Origin: Bacillota bacterium
GTDB taxonomy: Bacteria > Bacillota > Clostridia > Christensenellales > Aristaeellaceae
Assembly (NCBI GenBank): GCA_023402355.1
Contig: JAEXCG010000158.1
Location: forward strand, 1 to 55,524
Direction of reading: 5' to 3'
DNA length: 55,524 nucleotides
The notes below the pieces were generated by a model that was given only the letters and a program-made list of their open reading frames with translations, made no database searches and was not told the origin of the DNA. Of this stretch, positions 31,154 through 40,209 are shown one piece after another (the stretch's first letter is position 1; each line of letters begins with the position of its first letter). The translations under genes and the position numbers were made by a program.

Positions 31154-31897
31154 ATGAAAAGATGGATGGCGCTTGTGATGATGCTCGCGCTGCTGGCCCC
31201 CGCGCTTACGCGGGCGGAGACGACGCTGTACTACAACCCCAAGGGCGGCAAGCGCTATCATGCGGATCCGGCGTGTGAGACCGTGGACGCGAAATTCCTG
31301 CCCATGCGCCCGTTTAGCGCTTCAAAGCTGAACGCCGCGCCCTACAGCCTGCTGGAGCCCTGCCGGTGCATCCTGGACGGCGCCGCGCCGATGCTGTACT
31401 ACAACGCGGAGGGCGGCAAGAACTATCACACCCTCGCGAACTGCGGGAACGTGGACAAGGCGTACCTGCCGCTTTCGTCCTTCCCGGCGATCGACATTCG
31501 GCAGAAGAAGTACGCCTCTTTGACGCCCTGCGCGCGCTGCGCCGGAAAAAAGAACGTGACCTTGTACTACAACGCGGCGGGCGGCCGCTGCTTTCACACC
31601 GTCGCGACCTGCTCGTCGGTGGACGAGCGCTATCTGCCGCTGACGGGGTTTTCCTTGAGCGACCTGAAGAAGAAGCCCTACAGCGGGCTTACGGCCTGCG
31701 AGCTGTGCCGCAAGCGGGACGAGGACGCCTCGCTGCCGACGGTGTACTACAACCCGAAGGGCGGCAGGCGCTATCACGAGGACCCGGCCTGCCCGAGCGT
31801 GGACAAGGCCTACCTGCCCCTGCGCACGCTGCCGGGCGTGCTGCGCCGGGAAGCGCCGTTTAACAAGCTGGAACGCTGCGAGCGCTGCTGCAAGTGA
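31154..31897 (+). CDS. Secreted four-repeat Cys/His protein
   Basis: The 247-residue protein has a signal peptide (about 1-21) and then only four tandem repeats of 51-60 residues, at 25-80, 81-136, 137-196 and 197-247. Each follows YYNxxGGxx(Y/F)H, then C at +5, VDxxYLPL, and a closing CxxC or CxC. Each repeat therefore has one His and at least three Cys, suggesting a metal-binding or disulfide-stabilised unit. Repeats 1 and 4 are the most alike (YYNPKGG, DPAC). The GGxxYH-C spacing recalls a short metal-binding motif in some excalibur-type or Ada-like domains, but no family is recognised. It is transcribed after the terminator of the GtaA-like gene; no clear promoter was seen. Confidence 0.7.
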   Translation: MKRWMALVMMLALLAPALTRAETTLYYNPKGGKRYHADPACETVDAKFLPMRPFSASKLNAAPYSLLEPCRCILDGAAPMLYYNAEGGKNYHTLANCGNVDKAYLPLSSFPAIDIRQKKYASLTPCARCAGKKNVTLYYNAAGGRCFHTVATCSSVDERYLPLTGFSLSDLKKKPYSGLTACELCRKRDEDASLPTVYYNPKGGRRYHEDPACPSVDKAYLPLRTLPGVLRREAPFNKLERCERCCK

Positions 31898-31973
31898 CGG
31901 CGTTTAAATCGGAAATGCAAAGGAAAGGAAGCCTGCGCGCGCCTGAGGGCGGACGAGCGGCACGGACGAACAG

Positions 31974-32972
31974 ATGATTCAGGCTACGGCGCTGACGAAG
32001 ACCTATCGCATCGCGCGTCCGGCGGAGGGGCGCTTTTCCGCAATCCGGTCGCTGTTTCACACCGAGTACGAGGAAAGGCGCGCGGTGGACGCGATCGACT
32101 TTTCCATCGGGGACGGTGAGATCGTCGGCTACATCGGACAGAACGGCGCGGGCAAGTCGACGACCATCAAGATGCTTTCGGGCATCCTCGTGCCCACGTC
32201 GGGCGAGGTTCGGGTGAACGACCTGACGCCGCATATCGACCGGGAGGAGCACTTGAAGAACATCGGGGTCGTGTTCGGCCAGAAGACGTCGCTTTGGTGG
32301 GACGTGCCGGTCATCGACAGCCTGAACATCCTGAAGGAAATGTACCGGGTGGACGACCGGCGGTTTAAGAAGAACCTGGACACGTTCGTGGACCTGCTGG
32401 ACATGTCCTCCTTCCTAAGCCAGCCGGTGCGCCAGCTCAGCCTTGGGCAGCGCATGCGGGCCGACCTCGCCGCCGCGCTGATGCACGACCCGCAGACGCT
32501 CTTTTTAGACGAGCCGACGATCGGCGTGGATGTCGTGGCCAAGGAGCGCCTGCGCGAGTTCATCCTGCAGATCAACCGGGAACGCGGCGTCACCACGCTG
32601 CTGACCACGCACGACATGGTGGACATGGAAAAGCTGGTCGACCGGGTCATCGTCATCAGCAGCGGCCGGATCATCTACGACGGGGACATCGGCGGCCTGC
32701 GCAGGCGCTACGGGCAGGAGCGCACCGTGAAGATTCAGTTCGCGGGCGAGTGCCCCGTCCTGGCGCTGCCGGGCGCGCGCGTCGAATCCGTCGGCCCCTC
32801 GCAGCTCGCCGTGACGTTCAACCAGCAGGAGCTGTCCGTGGGCGAGATCATCGCGCGGGTGAGCGAGAGCGCGGCGACGATCCGCGACCTGACGATTGTG
32901 GAGGCGGACATCGAGCAGATCGTGCGCGACATCTACGCCGAGGGGACGGGGAAAAGCGGTGAGCGCGCATGA
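31974..32972 (+). CDS. ABC-2 type exporter ATP-binding protein
   Basis: The 332-residue ATPase is of the COG4586 type. It has Walker A (GQNGAGKSTTIKML), Q-loop region (VVFGQKTSLWWDVPV), signature (LSLGQRMRADLAAAL), Walker B (TLFLDEPTIGVD) and switch His (LTTHDM). The N-terminal insert (SLFHTEYEERRAVDAI) and the C-terminal domain after 245 are typical of the group. It forms an exporter with the two permeases downstream; the cargo is unknown. The ribosome site is poor. The stop overlaps the first permease start. Confidence 0.9.
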   Translation: MIQATALTKTYRIARPAEGRFSAIRSLFHTEYEERRAVDAIDFSIGDGEIVGYIGQNGAGKSTTIKMLSGILVPTSGEVRVNDLTPHIDREEHLKNIGVVFGQKTSLWWDVPVIDSLNILKEMYRVDDRRFKKNLDTFVDLLDMSSFLSQPVRQLSLGQRMRADLAAALMHDPQTLFLDEPTIGVDVVAKERLREFILQINRERGVTTLLTTHDMVDMEKLVDRVIVISSGRIIYDGDIGGLRRRYGQERTVKIQFAGECPVLALPGARVESVGPSQLAVTFNQQELSVGEIIARVSESAATIRDLTIVEADIEQIVRDIYAEGTGKSGERA

Positions 32973-33775
32973 GGTGCTTCGCCGCATTCCTGAAAAAAGA
33001 GGCGCGGGCGGGCTCGCTTTACCGGACGGACTTCCTGCTCAAGCTCTGCTACGGGCTGATCGCGATGTACGGCATTCGCTGCCTGTGGGTCGCGCTGTAC
33101 GCGCAGAACCCGGCGATCGTCGGGCGCGACCTGCCCTCGATGGTCACCTACGCGATGCTGGCCGTGGCGCTCGACATGGTCTTTTACCCCTCCGCCATGG
33201 AAAGCGCCCCGCACCTTTACATCGCCCAACAAATCAGGACGGGCAGGATCGACACCGACCTGCTGCGTCCGATGCACTTTCAAAGCCAGATTCTCCTTCG
33301 CGACGCCAGCGCCATCCTCTTCGGATTGCTGGGCCTCGTGCTGCCGGGCTGGGTCATCTCGGTCGTGTTTTTCGGCATGCAGCTTCCGGCCACCGCCTTT
33401 CACGCGTTCGCCTTTTTATTCAGCTGCGGCTTTAGCTACCTCATCTTGTTTTCTCTTAACTTTCTGCTCGGCATGGTCTGTTTTCTGACGACGGACATTC
33501 GCAACATCACGATGGCCTACGGCGGGCTGCTCGGCATCCTGTCGGGCAAGCTGATTCCCATCTGGCTCTACCCGTCCTGGCTGCAGACGGTCTGCGAAGC
33601 GCTGCCGTTCCGCTGCATCTTTGAAACGCCGCTCAACATCTACACCGGCGCCTATGGCCAGGCGGAGGCGCTTGGAAGCATGCTGCTGCAGGCGGTTTGG
33701 GCGGCGCTGCTGCTGGCGTTTGGCCGCTTCGTGTGGGGCAGGGTTTACAGGCGCCTGAGCGTGCAGGGAGGCTGA
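32969..33775 (+). CDS. ABC-2 type exporter permease (first)
   Basis: The 268-residue protein has about six membrane helices and the ABC2_membrane_6-like pattern (COG4587): KKEARAGSLYRTDFLL at the N terminus, an amphipathic RTGRIDTDLLRPM coupling segment and PIWLYPSWLQTVCEALPFRCIF near the C terminus. It is translationally coupled to the ATPase (ATGA) and followed after 3 bases by its partner. Confidence 0.85.
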   Translation: MRCFAAFLKKEARAGSLYRTDFLLKLCYGLIAMYGIRCLWVALYAQNPAIVGRDLPSMVTYAMLAVALDMVFYPSAMESAPHLYIAQQIRTGRIDTDLLRPMHFQSQILLRDASAILFGLLGLVLPGWVISVVFFGMQLPATAFHAFAFLFSCGFSYLILFSLNFLLGMVCFLTTDIRNITMAYGGLLGILSGKLIPIWLYPSWLQTVCEALPFRCIFETPLNIYTGAYGQAEALGSMLLQAVWAALLLAFGRFVWGRVYRRLSVQGG

Positions 33776-33778
33776 GCC

Positions 33779-34582
33779 ATGAAGAACAAGCGGTTTAACC
33801 TGAAAATCTATCTTTCGTTGATCCGCATGACACTGCGCAGCATGCTGCAGTACCGCGCCGACTTCTGGATGAGCCTGGTGGGCGTGCTCATCCTCAACGG
33901 CGCGAATCTCGTGCAGCTTGGCGTCCTCTCCTGGCGCTTTGAAACCATCGGGACCTGGAGCGTGGGGGATTTGATGGTCCTCTACGGCCTGTGCATGATC
34001 TGCTGGAGCGTCTATTCGATCTTCTTCAAGAACCTCAACAACCTGCAGACGGAGATCGTCACCGGCGCGTTTGACAAGTACCTGCTTCGGCCCGTGAGCC
34101 CGTTTGTGCAGCTCGTCGGCGGGGAAATCCGCTATACGGGCCTGTGCGATACGGTCATGGGCGCGCTGCTCGTCGCGAGCGGGCTTGCGATGCTGGGGAT
34201 GCGCTGGACGGCGCTCGACTTCCTGTGGCTCTTCGTCTTCATCGTCTCCGGAGGCACCATCGTCGTGTGCATCCAGTTCATCGTCGCCTGCGTCGCGTTC
34301 TGGACGACGAAGGCGAGCGCGCTGCGTTCCATCGTGACGCACATCTACCTGCTCATTCAGAAGTACCCGGTCACGATCTTCGGGACGGCCTTCCGCGTGC
34401 TGGTCACCGCCGTCCTGCCCGTCGCGTTTTTAAACTTCTACCCGGCGGCCATGCTGCTGGGAAAGCCCGACGCGCCCCGGTGGCTGTGCATGCTCTCGCC
34501 GGCCGTGGCGCTGCTGCTCGTCTTTTTCTCCAGCCGCATGTGGAAAACGGGCCTTCGCCGCTACAACAGCAGCGGAAGCTGA
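33779..34582 (+). CDS. ABC-2 type exporter permease (second)
   Basis: The 267-residue protein has about six membrane helices and matches the COG3694-like partner permease: LIRMTLRSMLQYRADFWM at the N terminus, GAFDKYLLRPVSPFVQLV as coupling region, and YPVTIFGTAFRVLVTAVLP followed by FYPAAMLLG. Together with the two preceding genes it makes the heterodimeric exporter. A terminator follows 20 bases on. Confidence 0.85.
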   Translation: MKNKRFNLKIYLSLIRMTLRSMLQYRADFWMSLVGVLILNGANLVQLGVLSWRFETIGTWSVGDLMVLYGLCMICWSVYSIFFKNLNNLQTEIVTGAFDKYLLRPVSPFVQLVGGEIRYTGLCDTVMGALLVASGLAMLGMRWTALDFLWLFVFIVSGGTIVVCIQFIVACVAFWTTKASALRSIVTHIYLLIQKYPVTIFGTAFRVLVTAVLPVAFLNFYPAAMLLGKPDAPRWLCMLSPAVALLLVFFSSRMWKTGLRRYNSSGS

Positions 34583-34601
34583 TAAAGAAGAGCCAAAGAC
34601 A

Positions 34602-34646
34602 AAAAACAGTACCGTCTGCGAGGCGCTCGCAGGCGGTACTGTTTTT
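34602..34646. terminator. Bidirectional terminator between ABC exporter and ATP synthase
   Basis: A stem of about 20 bp with one mismatch, flanked by A-run and T-run (AAAAACAGTACCG on the left, CGGTACTGTTTTT on the right), serves the rightward exporter operon and the leftward atp operon. Confidence 0.85.
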
Positions 34647-34667
34647 GCGTATGAGGCGCGGCCTCAT

Positions 34668-35087
34668 CTAGTCGCTTAGCTGCTCCGCGTGGCGCTTTAC
34701 GCGGAGGCGGTTGATCGAGCGGGCGAGCTGCGCCTGCGTCTCCAGGTATTCGCGGCGGCTCATCTTTTGCAGCATGGCCTCGCGCGCGGCGTCCGCGACG
34801 CGCTGGGCGCGGTTCCGGTCGATGTCCTCGGGGCGCTCCGCGGTCTCCACGAGCACCAGCACCCGGCCGTCCTCGATCTTGATGAGGCCGGAGGACACGG
34901 CGGCGAGGCGAGGACGTTCGCCGGGCAGCGTGTAGCTCATCTCGCCGGGGGTGATGGCGGCGATCATGTTGCAGTGGTTCGCCTGAACGCCGCGCTTGCC
35001 GTCTGGCGTGGGCACGACCAGCGAGACGCAGGGGCCCGCGTAGAACGAGCAGGCGGCGGCGAGGATGTCTACGTGAAAGCTCTCCAT
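34668..35087 (-). CDS. atpC: F1Fo ATP synthase subunit epsilon
   Basis: The 139-residue protein has the beta-sandwich N-terminal domain (FHVDILAAACSFYAGPCVSLVVPTPDG, QANHCNMIAAITPGEM) and the C-terminal helical hairpin (about 88-135, RAQRVADAAREAMLQKMS). It links the rotor shaft to the c-ring and can inhibit hydrolysis. Its start lies 1 base after the atpD stop. It is the last gene of the operon. Confidence 0.9.
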   Translation of the reverse strand: MESFHVDILAAACSFYAGPCVSLVVPTPDGKRGVQANHCNMIAAITPGEMSYTLPGERPRLAAVSSGLIKIEDGRVLVLVETAERPEDIDRNRAQRVADAAREAMLQKMSRREYLETQAQLARSINRLRVKRHAEQLSD

Positions 35088-35088
35088 C

Positions 35089-36476
<1,388 letters not shown>

Positions 36477-36483
<7 letters not shown>

Positions 36484-37364
36484 TTTCGCACCCTCTTTCT
36501 TTTCTGGGCCTTCGCCCCGGCGGCCACCTCGGTGATCTCCTGCGTGATGGAGGCCTGGCGGACGCGGTTGTACTGAATCGAAAGCGCGGAAAGCATCTTG
36601 TCCGCGTTTTCCCCCGCCGAGCTCATGGCCGTCATGCGGGCGTTCTGCTCGGCGCAGAAGCTGTCCACCAGCGCGCTGTAGATGAACCCCGTGACGTAGC
36701 TTCGGATGACGTGGCTGAGCACCACGCCGATGTCGGGGGTGAACTCAAAGGTGACGCCCGGCGCGCCGTCCGGGGAGGAGAAGTCCCCCCGGTGAAAGGG
36801 CAGCAGGCGCGTGCTGATGGGTTCGGCGGCGAGGCTGCTTTTCATGTCCGTGAAGAGGATGTAGAGCTTTTGAAACTCGCCGCTCTCGTAGCGCTCGAGC
36901 AGCACGTCGCAGATTTCACGCGCCCTGTGCAGCGTGGGGTTCTGCGCGGGGTAGAGGAAGCTTTGCTCGATGGGCGTGTGGCTGAAGTGCTGGCGGCCGT
37001 ATTCGCCCACCACGAAGAGCTTGGTGTCCGGGTGAGCGGAAAGCATCGCCTGCGCCGCCTTGATGACGTTGTGGTTGTAGGCGCCCGCCATGCCGCGGTC
37101 CGCCGTGATGACGAGGCAGGCGTAGGTTCCTTCCAGCCTTTGCGCGCCCGCGGGCGGGTAGAAGTAGGGGCTGTCCACGTCCGGCACCGTGCGGAAGATG
37201 CGCTTGATCTCGCCCTGCAGCGCCTCAAAATAGGGGCGCGTGCGGCTCAATTCGTTTCGCGCCTTGCGCAGCTTGGTGGAGGAGATCAGGTACATGGCGT
37301 TTGTGATCTTCTGCGTGTCCTGAATGCTGGCGATGCGGGTCTTTATCTCCTTGGCGCTGGGCAT
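36477..37364 (-). CDS. atpG: F1Fo ATP synthase subunit gamma
   Basis: The 295-residue rotor shaft protein has the conserved N-terminal helix (IKTRIASIQDTQKITNAMYLISSTKLRKA) in two blocks, the central TADRGMAGAYNHNVIK and the C-terminal helix with MTAMSSAGENADKML and NRVRQASITQEITEVAAGA. GGAGGAATTAA precedes the ATG, 1 base after the atpA stop. No unusual insertion was seen apart from a slightly basic tail. Confidence 0.95.
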
Positions 37365-37365
37365 T

Positions 37366-39138
37366 TTAATTCCTCCCGAAGCGGGCGGCGTTCTTTTCGA
37401 GGAAGCTGCCCGCGACGTCCAGGATCTGCTGCCGCCGCTCGTCCGTCAGCGTCTTGTCCTCCTCAAGCTCCGTGCAAAGGGGCTGGTGATCCTGCTCGAA
37501 GTGCTCCAGCAGCGCGTCCCGGAAGGCGGCGACGCGTGCGTCGGGCACGCTTAGAAACAGGCGCGCCATGGCGCAGACCAGCACGATGACCTGCGCGTGC
37601 TGGCTCAGCGGGTGATACTGCTGCTGGCGCAGCATGCGCATCAGCCCCTGGCCGTAGCGGAGCTGCTCCCGGGTGTTCTCGTCCAGATCGCTGGAAAACT
37701 GGGTGAAGACCTCCATCTCCCGGTACTGTGCGAGGTCCAGGCGCAGCGCGCCCGTCGCCCGCTTCATGGCCTTTGTCTGCGCCGCGCCGCCCACGCGCGA
37801 CACGGAGAGGCCCACGTTGACCGCCGGGCGCTGGCCCGCGAAGAACAGGTCGCTTTCCAGGAAGATCTGGCCGTCCGTGATGGAGATGATGTTCGTGGGG
37901 ATGTAGGCGGACACGTCGCCCGCCTGCGTCTCCACGATCGGCAGCGCGGTCATGCTGCCGCCGCCCAGCGCGTCGCTCAGGTGAGCCGAGCGCTCCAGCA
38001 GGCGGGAGTGCAGGTAGAACACGTCGCCGGGGTAAGCCTCGCGGCCGGGCGCGCGCTCGAGCAGCAGGCTCATCGCGCGGTAGGCGATGGCGTGCTTGGA
38101 CAGGTCGTCGTAGACGATCAGCACGTCGCGGCCCTTGTGCATGAAGTATTCCGCCATCGCGCAGCCCGCGTAGGGCGCGATGTACTGCAGGGTGTCTTCC
38201 TCGCCCGCCGTGGCGCTGACGACGATGCAGTAATCCAGCGCGCCGCGCCTGCGCAGGTTCTCGACGAGCTGGGCGACGGAGCTGGCCTTCTGACCGATGG
38301 CGACGTAGATGCAAAGGACGTTTTTGCCCTTCTGGTTGAGGATGGCGTCCAGCGCGATGGCCGTCTTGCCCGTCTGCCGGTCGCCGATGATGAGCTCGCG
38401 CTGGCCGCGGCCGATGGGGAACATCGCGTCGATGGCGAGCAGACCGGTTTCCAGCGGCGTATCGACGCTCTTTCTGTCGATGATGCCCGGCGCGGGCTCC
38501 TCGATGGGGCGGTAGCCGCTGGGCTTTACCTCCGGTCCGCCGTCGATGGGGCGCCCCAGCGCGTCCACCACGCGGCCCAGGAAGCCCTCGCCCACGGGGA
38601 CGCCCGCGGTCTTGCCCGTGCGGGCGACGCGGCTGCCGGCCTCGATCTCCTCGTCGTCGCCGAACAGGATGCAGCCGGTTTCGCCTCTGCGCAAATCCTG
38701 CACCATGCCCTTCACGCCGCACTCGAAGAGCAGGATTTCGCCGTAGGCGGCGTGCTCCAGCCCCTCCACCACGGCGATGCCGTCGCCCACGGAGAGCACC
38801 GTGCCGATCTCGCTGCTTGTGGCGAGCAGCCTGAATTCCTGAATGCTGGACTTGAGCAGCGGGATGATGCTGCCGCCCTGCAGGCTGCTGAGCGCGCGCT
38901 GCTCCACGCTTTCCCTGAACTGCTGAAGGCGCCCCTCGGCGCTCCAGTCGTAGACCTCGCTGCCGACGCTAAGGCGAAAGCCGCTTTGCAGGGAGGGGGC
39001 GATCTCGACCGAGAGGGATACCTCCGCGCCGTACTTCTGCGAAAGGAAACGGCGCATCCGCTCTTCCTGCGCAGCGTCGGGCGGGGTGACGCACAGGAGT
39101 CGCGCGGTGAGGCGCTCGGCAGAGGATTTGTCCGTCAT
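37366..39138 (-). CDS. atpA: ATP synthase delta(C-domain)-alpha fusion subunit
   Basis: The 590-residue product is about 85 residues longer than normal alpha. Residues 92-590 are a complete alpha: IGTVLSVGDGIAVVEGL, P-loop GDRQTGKTA (252-260) and the Arg finger in VGLSVSRVGGAAQ. Residues 10-83 match the C-terminal domain of delta/OSCP: RMRRFLSQKYGAEVSLSVEI corresponds to the KRLxxKVxLxxxID stretch, and VYDWSAEGRLQQF to VIDGSVRGRLERL of E. coli delta. The ATG at 39138 overlaps the atpF stop and has AGGAGG 10 bases upstream, so the fusion is translated as one piece. No separate atpH exists, and the six-helix N-terminal domain of delta is missing. Three alpha per F1 would give three copies of the delta domain unless it is processed. 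Confidence 0.92.
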   Translation of the reverse strand: MTDKSSAERLTARLLCVTPPDAAQEERMRRFLSQKYGAEVSLSVEIAPSLQSGFRLSVGSEVYDWSAEGRLQQFRESVEQRALSSLQGGSIIPLLKSSIQEFRLLATSSEIGTVLSVGDGIAVVEGLEHAAYGEILLFECGVKGMVQDLRRGETGCILFGDDEEIEAGSRVARTGKTAGVPVGEGFLGRVVDALGRPIDGGPEVKPSGYRPIEEPAPGIIDRKSVDTPLETGLLAIDAMFPIGRGQRELIIGDRQTGKTAIALDAILNQKGKNVLCIYVAIGQKASSVAQLVENLRRRGALDYCIVVSATAGEEDTLQYIAPYAGCAMAEYFMHKGRDVLIVYDDLSKHAIAYRAMSLLLERAPGREAYPGDVFYLHSRLLERSAHLSDALGGGSMTALPIVETQAGDVSAYIPTNIISITDGQIFLESDLFFAGQRPAVNVGLSVSRVGGAAQTKAMKRATGALRLDLAQYREMEVFTQFSSDLDENTREQLRYGQGLMRMLRQQQYHPLSQHAQVIVLVCAMARLFLSVPDARVAAFRDALLEHFEQDHQPLCTELEEDKTLTDERRQQILDVAGSFLEKNAARFGRN

Positions 39139-39632
39139 AGCTGCTCATCCTCCTGTGCCGCATCCAAAAAGCGGTCGTACAGCGCCCGTTCGCTTTCGGG
39201 GTCGAGCTCCTTTTGGGCGAGCTTCTCCGCGGCGGAGACGACCATCTCGGCGATGTCCTTCTGGGCATCCTTGAGGATGGCTTCCCGCTCCTGCTCCGCG
39301 GCCGCGCGGGCGTCGGCGAGCAGCTTGTCGGCCTGCTCCTTCGCGCGCCGCAGGCTTTCCTGCCTGCTCGCGTCGAGCTGCTGGTTCGCGGCGTCGGCGC
39401 GCTTTTTGATTTCCTCGTCCGCCGTTTCAAGCCGCTTCTCGTATTCGCCGAGGGTCGCCTGCGCGGCGGCCTCCTTTTCCGCCGTCTGGCGGTCTATTTC
39501 CGCGTAGTGGTCCTGCCGCTTTTGCATGAAGGCGAGCACGGGCTTATAGAGCAGCAGGTAGAGCCCGGAGGCGAGAATGACGAAGTTGAACAGATGCAGC
39601 AGAATCTGCTGAAAATTGATGTTGAGGGGCAT
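39135..39632 (-). CDS. atpF: F1Fo ATP synthase subunit b
   Basis: The 165-residue protein has one N-terminal membrane helix (about 8-28, LLHLFNFVILASGLYLLLY) and a long charged coiled coil forming the peripheral stalk, ending with AEKLAQKELDPESERALYDRFL. The C-terminal part normally binds delta; here the partner would be the delta-like domain fused to alpha. Translation of the fusion gene is coupled to its stop. A 210-bp gap separates it from atpE upstream. Confidence 0.93.
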   Translation of the reverse strand: MPLNINFQQILLHLFNFVILASGLYLLLYKPVLAFMQKRQDHYAEIDRQTAEKEAAAQATLGEYEKRLETADEEIKKRADAANQQLDASRQESLRRAKEQADKLLADARAAAEQEREAILKDAQKDIAEMVVSAAEKLAQKELDPESERALYDRFLDAAQEDEQL

Positions 39633-39842
39633 AGGTTCACCTTGTACAATGGGCGTTAGAAGGCGCCCATTCCCTTTCTCCGCAAATCGGGAATCGTGTG
39701 GGCCCTGGGGCCGGTCGGGCAGACCGTGCGCGGCGGGTTTCCCCGTTTTGCACGGGGCCGCCGACTTCGTCGACGGCCCGCGCGAGCGCACTGCCGATTT
39801 CAATCGCCCGATGCGCCGGAATACGCGGCGGCCCGGTTTCGC
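39633..39842 (-). promoter_or_regulatory. Structured spacer between atpE and atpF
   Basis: This 210-bp gap inside the operon is long compared with the 1-17 base gaps or overlaps elsewhere in it. It holds stem-loops CCCCGT/ACGGGG (39741-39757) and GGGCCG-CGAC/GTCG-CGGCCC (39755-39779). There is no convincing coding frame with a ribosome site and no T-run. It may slow polymerase or process the message so that c subunit is made in excess. Confidence 0.45.
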
Positions 39843-40193
39843 TTACAGGACGAAGATGATGAGGATGGCGACGATCAGGGCGTAGATGATGGCCGTCTCC
39901 ACGAAGACGAGGCCCAGCATCAGGTTCGTGCGGATGCTGCCCTCGGCTTCGGGCTGGCGCGAGATCGCGTCCACCGACTTGCCGATCGAGATGCCCATGG
40001 CGATGGCGCCCGCGCCCGCCGCGAGGCCGATGGCGATCGCGGCGCTGAGCGCCTTGGCGGAGGAGAGCATATCCTGCGCGCCTGCGGGAAGGGCGTCTTC
40101 GGCCAGGGCCGGGCACACGAGCATCGTCAGAAGGAGGGCCGCCGTCAGGCAGAGCATCATCCTGCAAAGGGGTTTCTGAATAGACTTTTTCAT
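39843..40193 (-). CDS. atpE: F1Fo ATP synthase subunit c with N-terminal leader
   Basis: The 116-residue protein has the usual two-helix hairpin (about 46-76 and 92-115) joined by the polar loop SRQPEAEGS, with the ion-binding Glu99 in VFVETAIIY. In front lies a leader of about 32 residues with basic start, hydrophobic core and PALA-ED, like a signal peptide, so it may be cleaved. The helix-1 position of the Na+-coordinating Gln of Ilyobacter c is Met here, which argues for H+ coupling, though Thr follows the Glu as in Na+ types. GGAGGAATCATACG precedes the ATG. Confidence 0.93.
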   Translation of the reverse strand: MKKSIQKPLCRMMLCLTAALLLTMLVCPALAEDALPAGAQDMLSSAKALSAAIAIGLAAGAGAIAMGISIGKSVDAISRQPEAEGSIRTNLMLGLVFVETAIIYALIVAILIIFVL

Positions 40194-40209
40194 CGTATGA
40201 TTCCTCCGT

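Noticed and set aside
31154..31897. Possible zinc-ribbon transcription factor
   Set aside because: The signal peptide and the absence of DNA-binding features point to an exported protein.
39633..39842. Possible missing atpH between atpE and atpF
   Set aside because: No frame in this gap has a ribosome site or any delta-like sequence, and the only delta match is inside the alpha fusion.
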